This document shows, piece after piece, positions 11,988 to 21,712 of a stretch of DNA of 64,000 nucleotides. The notes below the pieces were generated by a model. The model did not search any database. It was not told the origin of the DNA and saw only the letters and a list, made by a program, of their open reading frames with translations. A program made the position numbers and the translations under genes. Location of the stretch: contig JAPQWV010000412.1 of the NCBI GenBank assembly GCA_027422505.1, positions 372,001 to 436,000 on the forward strand, read 5' to 3'. Source of the DNA: Craterostigma plantagineum (taxonomy: Eukaryota > Streptophyta > Magnoliopsida > Lamiales > Linderniaceae). Position 1 is the stretch's first letter. Each line of letters starts with the position of its first letter.

Positions 11988-13418
11988 ATGGATCGCTATC
12001 CAACATATAATCACATATACGAGAAGTCATTATACCTCAATGTCCACGACACGAACTTCCAATTGGACCTGGCCACCTTCCGGTGTCCAGACGACATTAT
12101 CGTGTCTATCCTTCAAGGCCATCCACTATGGCATGGACTTACCGTGACGGCATCAGTGCCGATGGTCTACCTCCAGCAGTTTTGGGGGATGCTCAAGAGC
12201 ATCATCTTGGACAGGGGATACCATTTCACGACGGTTGTAGGGACGAGGCACATCTGCATGGGCAAGAACGAGTTCAGAGCTCTACTTGACCTCCCTCACA
12301 GCCAAAACTACGACCCCCTCCCATCAGATGAAGAACTGGTGGCTGATTTCCTTCAAATGGGTTACCGTCCGCCGCTCACCAAGCTCGCTCAGGTTCAGAG
12401 CAACGGTATCCCTCAACCATGGAAGACACTGTTCGGTATCGTGAACAAGTGTCTATCTCCGAAGCACGCCGGCTTCGACAAAGGCAACGGCCACATACTC
12501 CGGATTTTTCACGGAGTCGTGTTCTCGCGGAATTACGATTTCGCCCAGCTGATCTGGAACGACCTTGCAGAACAGATCAGACAAAAGGAGAACAAGCGGT
12601 CCAAGAACGTGCCGTATGCGAGATGGTTCTCCGTCATCATCCACCAACACATGGAGATGTACGCACAGAATATTCCTCGCCTGCCCCCGGGAGGATACTA
12701 TCAGCCGCCCCGGCTCAAATTCTTCCACAACCCAAGGCTGGTGGACCTTACACAGCCTTTAATGGCCATATCTCTCAACCTTCTTCAGCTCGCTGACCCC
12801 GTAGGAGCTGAATATCAGAGATACTGCCGGGAGCATCACCTCACCGAGGAAATGATTAGAGGGCCCCCGGCAGATGTACATATGAGCCCTCCTCAACCGC
12901 AACATCAGCAAAGCCTTGACGACGCGATGATAGATGTTGTCGCCCAGGAGCTTCAACAAGAGTCTCCATTGGTCGAAGAACCAATGCCCGACGTAGATGA
13001 TACCTTGATAGACTTCGTGGCTACAGAGATGGCGCTCGAGGCTCCTGCACATGAATATCAAGTGGAAGTGCCCGTTCATGTTGGCATGCTCGAAGAAACC
13101 ATTGAGGAGGTTCTTCAACCAGTAGCACAGCCCGAAGTAGAAATAGGGCAAAGCTCTCTTCCACTGGTGACGAATCAGGCACTGGAGGACGTCGATCGTG
13201 ACCTCACTCCTCACACGGCCACCCCGCCTGACACGGAGTTTGACGCGGAAATAAGCCCGATAAGGAGGACTCCCAGGAGACTTACCATTCAGCTGGAGTC
13301 CCTCTTTCCGGCCGTCACCAACGCACCAGATACTACGCTGACCACATCTACAAGTGTTGCTGGCACTTCTTCGCTCAATCTTGAGCCGCAACCAATTCTC
13401 GTGGTGTCTGGTTCGTAG
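11988..13418 (+). CDS. CoA extra ORF, first part (env position, unknown function)
   Basis: 476 codons open from the ATG just after a splice-acceptor-like sequence to a TAG at 13416-13418. Residues ~1-270 form a compact domain containing VYLQQFWGML, the LLDLPHS block, PWKTLFGIVNKCLS and RWFSVIIHQHM. This resembles an extra domain I know from Copia-type polyproteins annotated in Asteraceae; no function is assigned. Residues ~300-476 are acidic, Pro/Glu rich and probably disordered. I see no signal peptide or strong membrane segment, so it is env-like only by position. The frame after the TAG stays readable for ~60 codons, so the TAG is probably a late mutation in a longer gene that continues at 13916. 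Confidence 0.7.
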   Translation: MDRYPTYNHIYEKSLYLNVHDTNFQLDLATFRCPDDIIVSILQGHPLWHGLTVTASVPMVYLQQFWGMLKSIILDRGYHFTTVVGTRHICMGKNEFRALLDLPHSQNYDPLPSDEELVADFLQMGYRPPLTKLAQVQSNGIPQPWKTLFGIVNKCLSPKHAGFDKGNGHILRIFHGVVFSRNYDFAQLIWNDLAEQIRQKENKRSKNVPYARWFSVIIHQHMEMYAQNIPRLPPGGYYQPPRLKFFHNPRLVDLTQPLMAISLNLLQLADPVGAEYQRYCREHHLTEEMIRGPPADVHMSPPQPQHQQSLDDAMIDVVAQELQQESPLVEEPMPDVDDTLIDFVATEMALEAPAHEYQVEVPVHVGMLEETIEEVLQPVAQPEVEIGQSSLPLVTNQALEDVDRDLTPHTATPPDTEFDAEISPIRRTPRRLTIQLESLFPAVTNAPDTTLTTSTSVAGTSSLNLEPQPILVVSGS

Positions 13419-13915
13419 GCGCAACCCGAGCCTGCCACAACGCCCATAGAGCCGAATCTTCAAGATTCGACTCAAGGATTGGGTGGAAGTCTCATACAGT
13501 CACAACCTCAAGTGACTGTGAGCCAACCTGAAGAGTCGGTGTTTACTCAAGGGTTGATAACAGGCAACATCAGTCGTCTGGTCCATCCAAGGAGGCATCC
13601 ACACCGTTTATGACGAACGAGCAATTCCAAGCCGCTCTCTCCGCTGCTGTTCAATCGATTGAAGACAAATAATGGAGAGAGTGTATACTGCCATAGAGAC
13701 ATCCGGAGAGACACCGGGAAAGCATCTATCTCCGAAGGCACCTCGTCACAACCCACCCTCACACCTCCACAACCCACACCACCGACCCTTTAGCTAATTC
13801 ATCCATCCTCATCAACCCATACACCATACCCATAACCGAGCTCCACGACATTCTACTCGCCCGACTGATCGGCCTCTCCAATCGGTGGTCTCAAGAAGAG
13901 TCTCTTTATAGGCGA
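13419..13915 (+). pseudogene. Degenerate link between the two parts of the extra ORF
   Basis: Reading on from the TAG gives a Pro/Gln/Thr-rich linker, with frame changes near 13580, 13720 and 13790. One frame includes the phrase MTNEQFQAALSAAV. The frame used by the second part is open from about 13740 without its own ATG. The two large open frames are therefore best read as one broken gene of nearly 1200 codons. Confidence 0.55.
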
Positions 13916-15511
13916 TTGGTGGATCATCTTGAGCCACCTACTGACACTTGCCGAGGCCAAGACTCCCGCTCAAGACGCCGACATGATGACCCTGACGATC
14001 AGGATCCTCATGAGGGGGAGAAGAGGCTAAGGACATCTACAAGTGGCCAAGGACAAGGCTCGGGCGCTACACAAACAAGCGCTGGAGCTGGTGAAACCCA
14101 AACCCAAACCCAAACACAAACCACCCACACCACGCCCCGCACCGCCCACATCTACCCACCAACCTTTCACCTCAAGACGCCTCCGCCCACACCATTGATC
14201 TACTCAAGCCCCTTGCTTCCGGAAGAAGAAGTAAGTGCTGCGATGCTTGTAGCCCTAGCAGCGACCCAAGCCACTCCCTTAGTCGCTCCAGACCAACCGG
14301 GACCATCAGGACATGGCGTCAATCCACACGAAGTTCTAGACAGATACATCTTCGAAGGACAATGGATGACCCATTCCATGCCCGAGGAGCATCAAAGACA
14401 ACGGCTTCAGGACGTTCGGCATTTTCTACAACAGGCATCCGTGGACCTCGTAATCATAGAAGACGACGAACTTCAGGAAGGTGAAGACTACCAACGAGAC
14501 ATCCCAAGGCTATCAGAGTTGATCGCACAACGAGCGGCTTCCCCCACAAGGCAAATGGCAGGGACCATTCGTGTCGACACGCCGTGGGAAAATATTCAAA
14601 TCGAATTCCCCTTCCTTGAAGAAGTTCGTGAACACATCTGGAGGTCAATGGACAGGGTCAAGAAGCCGAATGAATTCGAGCTAAGAGGGATCTCTCACTG
14701 GGATCAGCAGAAGAGGATGACATATCTATGGATGCTGACCCAACTAGGACCTAACGTAAGGTTGGGGATGACTAAAGGACAAGCCAAGAACCATTATAAG
14801 AGTCTCTCCCCAATATGCCAACTCCTCAGCGTCTACTGTGCAAAAGGAGGACTTCCAACACCTCACTACGTCATTGAAAGAGTGGATAGAACCCGAGAGG
14901 AACTAAGCGAGAGCGACCTATCGTACATACCTGCTAATGAGATGTACAGCCTCTACAAGCTGTACGTGGAAAAGTACAAAGGTCCTCAAGGCTTCATCAA
15001 GAAAGAAGGCCTCGAAGGGCTCTCCCGGTTCATGATGCGTCAAGTCAAGTACTTGGCCGCACACGACCTTCAAATGGCTCTTGAGAGCAACATGAAGAAG
15101 GTCAACATGGCCGAACCACTCAACAAAGAACCTGCGATCGAAGGGCTTCTAAGAAATCATGTGCACATCAGCTCGGTCATCGGCATCACCTACAACAATC
15201 CAATTGCCCAGAAGACCAGGTTGATGCTGAAGACAGAGATTCATAAGTTTTGCGACGGAACGCTCAAGGTCATCAGACGGATTATCGAGCAGAGGTTGGA
15301 AGAAATCAACCGAGACACTATGCTGAGGATCCACAGGTTCGTGAGAGAACAGCCGCTCCTGATGGAATTGCTAGATGACATCGAAAAGCGCCTGAAGCTT
15401 AGGGAGACGATAAGGGATTATGAGCATGCGCTGGGCTTGCGCAGATCACATTATGCCCGACGAGGACAAATAGCATGGAGACGCAATCAAGCACAAAGGG
15501 GGAGATTGTAG
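13916..15511 (+). CDS. CoA extra ORF, second part, reading through the PPT into the LTR
   Basis: About 531 codons. There is no ATG at the left edge (TTG at 13916), and the frame is open further upstream, so this is the C-terminal part of the gene at 11988. It starts with charged, Gln/Thr-rich sequence, including a (QT)n stretch near 14098-14125. From residue ~210 it becomes a well-ordered helical region (FPFLEEVREHIW, TYLWMLTQLGP, YKLYVEKYKGPQG, SRFMMRQVKYLAAHDL). The basic tail QRGRL is encoded by the polypurine tract, and the stop TAG (15509-15511) is bases 3-5 of the 3' LTR. No family is recognised. An uninterrupted frame of this length beside a shattered pol suggests late constraint. Confidence 0.7.
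   Translation: MVDHLEPPTDTCRGQDSRSRRRHDDPDDQDPHEGEKRLRTSTSGQGQGSGATQTSAGAGETQTQTQTQTTHTTPRTAHIYPPTFHLKTPPPTPLIYSSPLLPEEEVSAAMLVALAATQATPLVAPDQPGPSGHGVNPHEVLDRYIFEGQWMTHSMPEEHQRQRLQDVRHFLQQASVDLVIIEDDELQEGEDYQRDIPRLSELIAQRAASPTRQMAGTIRVDTPWENIQIEFPFLEEVREHIWRSMDRVKKPNEFELRGISHWDQQKRMTYLWMLTQLGPNVRLGMTKGQAKNHYKSLSPICQLLSVYCAKGGLPTPHYVIERVDRTREELSESDLSYIPANEMYSLYKLYVEKYKGPQGFIKKEGLEGLSRFMMRQVKYLAAHDLQMALESNMKKVNMAEPLNKEPAIEGLLRNHVHISSVIGITYNNPIAQKTRLMLKTEIHKFCDGTLKVIRRIIEQRLEEINRDTMLRIHRFVREQPLLMELLDDIEKRLKLRETIRDYEHALGLRRSHYARRGQIAWRRNQAQRGRL
15496..15506 (+). other. Polypurine tract of CoA
   Basis: AAAGGGGGAGA plus a T, directly before the 3' LTR. It primes plus-strand synthesis and here is also coding. 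Confidence 0.9.
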
Positions 15512-15856
15512 AGTATACTTTTAGAATTGTGCTTGATTTCATTAGTTGTCCTTGTAATTATGGGCGTTTTGTATAGTTGTCCTTAGTTTAGGACTTGTTT
15601 GTTATTTATACCAAGTTTGTTTGGTATAAATAGGATTGTACACATTGAGCTTAATAGAGAAAGTTTTGAAAATTGATCCGAAAGGCTTGCAATTCAATTT
15701 CTAGAGAGAGAAACAATAGTAACTTTCTCACTCTACTCGAATTCTCTCTCGTTCTTCATTAGAGTTTTTCGATCGAATCTTAATGTCAATCGTTATCATC
15801 GAATTACTTAGAATTCATGCCTAGGATCATAGAGTTGTTAATCGTAGGACCTAACA
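15507..15856 (+). repeat. 3' LTR of CoA
   Basis: 350 bp, TGTAGAG to CCTAACA, followed by the duplication ATCAT. It pairs with 2189-2540. Confidence 0.95.
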
Positions 15857-15861
15857 ATCAT

Positions 15862-16190
15862 ACAATCACATGGTGATATATGATAGTGAGATGAGGCTGA
15901 TCTAGAAATTCTAGACCTAGGGAATTTGACTTCGATATATCTTCGATTTTGTTCAAATTGTATTTAACAGTTTCATCGGTTGTCTGTAAATTTGAGTATG
16001 ACTGTTCTTAGTTTTGGGCTGAAGAGGCATAGCTCTTTCGATTATCCAATTTTCTGGGAATTGGATTTCCTTCCATTTTATAGATCTTCGAGTTGTAATA
16101 TTAGATCTACTAAAATTGGTTTCTATAAGAATAGTTTCGTTTATAGGCTTTATCCACAAATTTGTACTGCGGATTAAGCGTATATAACGG
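15862..16190 (-). pseudogene. Endogenous caulimovirid-like remnant, movement-protein side
   Basis: Minus-strand reading gives a 68-codon open piece (15953-16159) followed after a frame change by the tail next to the CoA insertion. Composition and order fit the C-terminal part of a caulimovirid movement protein, and the sequence resumes at 2188 exactly across CoA. It is therefore the same remnant as 1-2188. It is broken by frameshifts and fades out before 16245. Confidence 0.55.
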
Positions 16191-16244
16191 CTTATAATAT
16201 ATCCTATAACATATACACAAAACTTCCAATCCTAGAGCGTAGTT

Positions 16245-16397
16245 TGTAGAAGATCAATTCTAATTGTGCTTTGATTTTATTAGATGTCCTTGTATTTAGG
16301 GGCTTTTCTTATATTTGTCCTTAGGTTAGGACTAGTTAGATATTTATACCAAGTGTATTTGGTATAAATACTTTGTAAACAATCGCAATCAATAGGT
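16245..16397 (+). repeat. Truncated LTR related to the CoA family
   Basis: Begins TGTAGAAGATC and follows the CoA LTR for ~150 bases, with the shared words GTCCTTGTATTTAGGGGC, TTAGGACTAGTT and TTTGGTATAAATA. It is clearly more diverged than the two CoA LTRs are from each other. It stops abruptly near 16397, where Ty3-like sequence begins; no second end is seen. Confidence 0.75.
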
Positions 16398-16602
16398 ACA
16401 GACGCAGTGGGGACGGACGTGCCCTCAGCAGCTTTTTCCTCAGGGTCCAGTATCATCACATCCTGTCCCCATGTCCGGTGGAGAGTGGGGGCAAGGAGAC
16501 GAAGACCTAACCGGAGACCTTCCGCGAGTCTCCAAGCCAATAGGTCCGGAAGCAGCTTGACCCCCATAAGATCGGGGGTCTCCAGACCAGGGTCCAGTAT
16601 CA

Positions 16603-17680
16603 TCACATCCTACTGCTTAACATGCAAAGTCTTGAATGTGTCCTTCCAGAAAAACGACATACCTGCGAAAATTCACAAAGTCGGAAGAGAAGCCCAAAAA
16701 GAAGATTAGGAAGCAGGAGGGAAACCTGCTTACCCGCAGGATTGAAGGGGACAGAGTGGGGAGAAAGACCGAAGAAGTGAAGCAAGCCAGGATAGGTTAC
16801 TATCTCCACCATGTTGAATTTTTTCTCCTTGGCCAAAGCATTTAAGAGGCCAATAGCAGCCTCGTTCTGATTGGAGCACTCAGGCTCAACATCCGCGAGA
16901 CGATAGGCAGCTGATAAACCCAAGGATGATGGGGAAAGTCCCAACCACCTTTGATAGGTGTCACAAAGAAGTAGAAGGGATGCCAGTCCTTATCCACATC
17001 GTGCGAGCTCTTGTAAAAAAAGTGGATGGAACCACGAGGGTTCGCACACAGATAGAAAAAAGGCGGGGTGGGTTTCAGCTGGAATTGGGAGAGGACAAGT
17101 TCAGCTGAAGGTTTTCCACCCGCCGCAGTGACCAAGACAGAGAAGGCTACCAACTGACGAATTGAGGAAGGGCTAAACTGATTTAGGGGTAACTGATAAC
17201 CCGTGGACACAGAGGCCAGGAAGGGGTGAACAGGGAAACGTAAACCGGCCTTTATCTGGTTTTCCCAAAAGGCAAGGGCTGGTGAAGGGGGAAAGTTGGC
17301 ACGCTGACTAGGTTTTGGAAGCAACACATGGAAGTTACTAGAATGAAAACCCTCAGGAGCTATTTTTTCTAGCCTATGGAAGGAGGACCTTGACTGGCCA
17401 AATACCTTCCAATCATCCACCCCACGGCTAGGGGCGGCAGTCCCCTGGAACATGTTCGGTGAGCAGGGGACGAACCAGGAATTGTTGATGACAGAGGTAC
17501 GATGGAAGACGTAGCGACAGGAGAATGAGGAGAAGAGGGCACGAATGGCCTAGAGGATGTCGCACCTTGCGACGAGACCCTCCGTGTAAACCCTTTCTGA
17601 GTTGCACCACCCGACGCAACAGAGGAGGCGGAGAGGCCCGGCGACGCCGAACGAGAATCTTCAGGGATGCTACCAGACAT
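16603..17680 (-). pseudogene. GyA gag-like protein (putative Ty3-type transposon domain), frameshifted
   Basis: On the minus strand an ATG at 17678-17680 opens a Ser/Pro-rich N-terminus (17369-17680). The reading shifts frame near 17430 into a 200-residue stretch (16842-17453) with FPVHPFLASVSTGYQLPLNQ, then SIRQLVAFSVLVTAAGGKPS and FFYLCANPRGS. This is the pattern of the plant domain annotated as putative gypsy-type transposon protein. A further frame change near 16900 gives a more C-terminal piece ending near 16603. It is not intact. Confidence 0.6.
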
Positions 17681-18468
17681 ACTTCGCCACGCGAGTACAA
17701 AAGCGAAAAGGAACTAAAACGAAATCGACGATCACACGAGAAAGGAAGGTGTAAAACAAGGGACTACCTGATAAATGGCAGAGAGAAGGACGATCTTGAG
17801 CGCTGGGCGATTTTGGGCGAAAACGGCAGAGGAAACCCTAAGGACTGTAATGGGGAAATTGCGCGAAGCCTGAAAGACGTATTGGAAGAAAGAGGGGAAA
17901 ATGAAGAGAGAGAGGCCTCGAAAATTTCAAAAAGGTAAGTAGGGAAAGAGGGAGAGAGGATAGTCTCGGGACACGTGTCCCTTCAAGGAAGCGTTATTTC
18001 TCTGCAAAAGGCGCAGAGGCTGTCCCATCGAATTAAAAGCGGTGCAAGCCAGCTAAGAGGATTCAAAGGCCCAAAAAAGGAGGAATGCTCTCTTAGTAAT
18101 ACTCCGAGCTGCAATACTTAGCATATTGCAACTTAGAGTAAGGGGACTGGATGATAGGGGTGACTTTTGGGCCAGCATTCCTCCTAAACTGACGATCTGC
18201 CAGGAAGGACCATTTGGGCACGAGGCCAGATGAGAGGGAGAGCTAGAGATCAGAGATCCTGTACGGAAAAAGACAAGTGGCGCGGGCTATGAAAAGTTTG
18301 AGCGGGAAACGTGAAGTATAGTCGACCAAGGGACACGTGGAAGACAACGAGTGGCTGACATTATAACCAGGAAGGAGGCGCGCCATTCTGACAATAGTAC
18401 ACCTGCAGCTACTGTTTCTCCTAGGTTGTACCAGAACTGCAGTCGAGTGGTACCAAAGGACGGCCAGC

Positions 18469-19200
18469 TAGACGTATTCATACGGTTACGGTTACGGTTC
18501 ACGGTTATGAACCGCCGGTTTACGGTTAATAAAAACGTCTAACCGTAACCGAACTGTGGTAATCACGGTTACGGTTACGGTTTTGAACCGGCCAAGCCGG
18601 TTATGGTTACGGTTTTGAACCGCCGGTTTACGATTTTTTTTCTAATTCCTTTTTAGAATTTTCTTTCTTTTATAATAATTTAAATATAGTAAAAAATTTG
18701 ATATTTATATATAAAATGTAAAAAAATAAAATTTCCATTCCAAGTTAGAATTTATATAATAACCTTCAACATTTGAAAAAAAAATTACACCTTAAATATT
18801 AAAAAATATTATGATTAACATTCATTCTTCGATTCGAAAATCTTTGACGGACATTCGTATTAGGCATAGTTCTAAATATCATGTTTATCACTCAATATTC
18901 TTCTAAGTTTTCTAAAGTCAGTTTTATGATAGTTGATAAAACAAAAATAAAAATTAAATATGGTGAATAAATTATCATTAGATATTATGACAAGAGCAAT
19001 AAAATTATATATTTAATTATTATTTAAAAGACGGTTAACCGCCGTTGCAGTTAGTAAAATGAATAACCGTAATCGAACCTTCATAATTTACGGTTCGGTT
19101 ACGGTTTGAACCGTAACCGTTGACCACGGTTAATCGAACCGTTGACCGACAGTTCGGTTACGGTTTGGTTACGGTTCTTCAAACAGTCTGAACACCTCTA
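18469..19200. mobile_element. Non-autonomous hAT-like element, 732 bp
   Basis: Both flanks carry the same 8 bases, CGGCCAGC (18461-18468 and 19201-19208). The ends form imperfect terminal inverted repeats: TAGACGTATTCATACGGTT on the left, and TAGAGGTGTTCAGACTGTT reading inward from the right. Dense subterminal repeats of CGGTTACGGTT lie in inverted arrangement at both ends, as in plant hAT elements. The A/T-rich middle has no transposase. It inserted into the LTR-like part of GyA. Confidence 0.88.
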
Positions 19201-19565
19201 CGGCCAGCTGGACGGGAAAAGATCAAATGGGCTAGAGAAGGCCCAGATTCAAAGGAGTCATAACGCAATATACCTAAAGACTTAGGCATTTCTTTAAACA
19301 GTTATCATCTTCTTCACCATTGAAACACTGTAACGAGAGAAGTGAGCGTGAGTGTGTATTTCTTAACTATGAATAGTGAACGCTGTTCCGGCGGCCCGTG
19401 GACATAGGACACCTGTCCGAACCACGTACATCTTCGTCTCTTTTGTCTTAAGCATTAAAACACAGATCTTAGCACACACACCAAACGGCTGATCCAGCCC
19501 GTTTCACTCATCACCTCCTATTTCCCGGACCAAATCTCGTTGATCGGGGTCATACCCGCATCACA

Positions 19566-20330
19566 ATTATAATCATAGTTTGACATGTGAGACAACTTTA
19601 ACATTCGTATTGAACCATTACACATTACGCTTCGTGTGTCGTACCAATACACTATTCGTTTTATTTTTTGTCATCGAACTATGCATACCTAGTGCACCCA
19701 ACAGATTAATTTCAAACGAGATGTGAGTACACACCAAAGATTGTCTTTAACTAATTGAAGTATATTAAGGGCAAAACATATATAGTCTCCAATATTTATC
19801 GTGTGGACCAAATTATTCGTTGATTTCTCCTAAATTAATTAGTCCTCGATGTTACCAATTTTGGACCAATTTGATTCTTCTGTCACGATATTGCAAGGGA
19901 ATCTCTCACTTCCCCAGGTCTCCTTCTTTGTAAAAAACCACTATATCATGTGAAGTTCGGACACGAAACTGAAATATTTTCCTCCAAAGTTCGAACATGA
20001 ACTCTAAATCGTTTGCTTGCTCGAGCTCCAATAACAGTATAAGAACACGATACGAACACCCAAATCCTGCATAAGTTCAAAAATTCGATGCAGACATAAT
20101 TTATTACTGGTCACGTGCAAAATTCCTGTTAAAATTGAAGTTAACCTGACGCAGTAGACATGTTGGTCCCATGGTAAACGTTGGGAGCCATTTTTTGTTT
20201 TTCTTTTTTATTCAAAAGTATATTTACATCAATGTACTGAAGACACGGATAAAAATAGATGATATCCATTAAGGACAGACAATCACCATTGCATGAACAA
20301 ATCATCAATGGCAGAGAAATAGATTAATGT
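19566..20330. other. Intergenic stretch, possibly native
   Basis: About 760 bases between the Ty3-like remnant and the glycosyltransferase pseudogene. No coding or repeat structure is recognised apart from two short related phrases near 19957 and 19985 (AAGTTCGGACACGAA and AAGTTCGAACATGAA). Confidence 0.4.
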
Positions 20331-20899
20331 TCAGTCCTTTTCGCTTCTCAACGCTTCAATAAGTTGCAACGATATACTCTCACAACATGCCGAGCCCCTC
20401 GCATTGTCTCTCACGAACTTGGCCTTCTTCCTAACATCAGAATCTTCCATCAATCGCTTCACAAGCCCGCAAATCTCTTCCCTTTCAACCAATAGCACTC
20501 GACTCGAAACCCTAAACCAATCTGTTCGACGAGATCAACGCTCATCATCTGATTGCCGTGCCCTGGCCAAGCCAAAACGGGCACGCCATGGTAGGCCGCG
20601 TGCATGACGGAGTCCCACTCGCAATGGCTTATGAATCCCCCGACGGCTCGATGTGATAGAACCCTCCCTTGGTCCAACCTTCCTCCGATTTTTTTTCCAC
20701 GACTCGTTGATCCATTTTTGGGTTTGATATGATCTCCTTTGATAAGCCAAAGGTAGTTATAACCGCATTTTTTGAGCCCTCTCTTCAGTTCTTCTAACCG
20801 ATCGCCCGCCGTTGTTTCAAGGTTTCCGAGGTCGACCAACATCACTGACTCGTCGGGTTGAGCATCTAACCACGGTAGCGAGCTCTCGGGCTCGTAGGA
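20331..20899 (-). pseudogene. UDP-glycosyltransferase C-terminal fragment (plant family 1)
   Basis: Minus-strand reading gives ~190 residues of the sugar-donor-binding half of a plant UGT. It begins SSLPWLDAQPDESV, continues through the beta strand carrying LWLIKGD and enters the PSPG box at about 20550-20690 (VLSHRAVGGFISHCEW, GVPVLAWPGHGNQ). Damage to key positions is visible: the first Trp of the box is absent, HCGWNS is HCEWDS, and the final DQ is NQ. A frameshift near 20480-20500 is needed to reach the conserved C-terminal helices and the stop at 20331-20333. The N-terminal acceptor half is lost at the junction with CoB. AVGGFISHC and the LAWP region recall the UGT708/UGT72-88 side of the family; this is weak. 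Not functional. Confidence 0.8.
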
Positions 20900-20905
20900 T
20901 CTCAA

Positions 20906-21682
20906 ATGCCGATCACGAAGCTCACCAAATTCAACTACGACAAGTGGAGTATTCAAATGAAAGTGCTACTCCAATCTCAAGATACATGGGAGATCGTCGC
21001 GAACGGATACACTGAACCCAAAAATACGGACGGGTACACAACAGCCCAACTAAAGACGCTGAAGGAATCCAGAAAACAAGATAAGTCCGTACTTTATACC
21101 ATCACCAATCTTTAGACGAGGCCGGCTTCGAAAAAATAGTCGAGGCTAAAACATCGAAGAATGCATGGGAGACGCTTGAAAAAGAATACAAAGGCGCCAA
21201 TCGAGTAAAGCGAGTACGGTTGCAGACTCTTCGTGGCGAGTTCGAAATGACGAAAATGAAGGAGGGCAAAGGTCAGAGTATATAACGAGAGTGCAAACCA
21301 TCGCGAACCAGCTGAAGAGAAATGGCGAGGTCCTAACTGATGCCCGAGTTGTCGATAAAATCTTGCGATCTCTGACGAACGAGTACGAGAACGTGGTGTG
21401 TGCAATTGAAGAATACAAAGATCTTGAAAAATGACGATCAATGAACTTTCTGGTTCGCTTGAAGCTCACGAGCAGCGAAAGAAAAAGAAGAAACATGAGT
21501 CTTCAGATGAGGCCATACAGACGAAATTGTCCATTAATGACGACAAGTTGTTGTATTCACACCACAGTCGAGGAAGAGGACGTGGCCAACGAGGACGTGG
21601 TTTCTGTCAAAGCACAGGCCGAGGGCGAGGCTACAACAACGAAAAAGAAGGACAAAACAACAACCAAAATTGGAGAGGATGA
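20906..21682 (+). pseudogene. gag: CoB gag (UBN2-type) fragments
   Basis: ATG at 20906 followed by KLTKFNYDKWSIQMKVLLQS, the typical N-terminus of plant Copia gag. TAG at 21113-21115 stops the first frame. The same frame then gives AWETLEKEYKGANRVK and LQTLRGEFEM. Frameshifts near 21280 and 21440 lead to the ELSGSLEAHEQRKKKK block and an Arg/Gly-rich stretch (RGRGRGQRGRG). The order of blocks is normal for UBN2-domain gag. Confidence 0.85.
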
Positions 21683-21712
21683 GGACGTGGCGGCCGGTCA
21701 AATCGAACGAGC

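Larger units (their letters stand above)
2189..15856 (+). mobile_element. CoA: long Sirevirus-like Ty1/Copia element with extra ORF
   Basis: Two near-identical LTRs (2189-2540 and 15507-15856) bound the element, and both flanks carry the 5 bp duplication ATCAT (2184-2188 and 15857-15861). Order: LTR, initiator-Met PBS, ~1 kb leader, gag, protease, integrase, reverse transcriptase, RNase H, a 3.75 kb noncoding spacer, a second coding region of ~3.5 kb, polypurine tract, LTR. Integrase before reverse transcriptase marks it as Ty1/Copia. A long gag with a single CCHC knuckle and a coding region in the env position suggest the Sirevirus group. By eye the LTRs differ at about eight bases plus one 2 bp gap, so insertion is fairly recent, but gag-pol is broken by several stops and frameshifts. 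It splits the pararetrovirus remnant. Confidence 0.95.
16398..19565 (-). mobile_element. GyA: decayed minus-strand Ty3-like element, interrupted by a hAT-like element
   Basis: A gag-like coding remnant (16603-17680) is followed to the right by an LTR-like region of ~0.9 kb (about 17950-18468 and 19209-19565). On the minus strand that region starts TGATGCGGGTATGACC and holds ACGTGGTTCGG, a word common in plant LTRs. No pol is seen, no primer site was identified, and the left end is cut by the LTR fragment at 16397. A direct repeat (AGGGTCCAGTATCATCACAT) occurs near 16440 and again near 16580. Calling it Ty3-derived rests on the gag-like domain. Confidence 0.5.

Noticed and set aside
12759..13475. 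238-codon minus-strand open frame
   Set aside because: It lies opposite the CoA extra ORF, has no recognisable domain, and is explained by the codon composition of the plus-strand gene.
18480..18610. Telomere-like GGTTACGGTTACGG repeats
   Set aside because: The word differs from plant telomere TTTAGGG and is explained as hAT subterminal repeats.
20331..20899. Functional UDP-glycosyltransferase gene
   Set aside because: The N-terminal half is missing, there is a frameshift, and conserved PSPG residues are changed.
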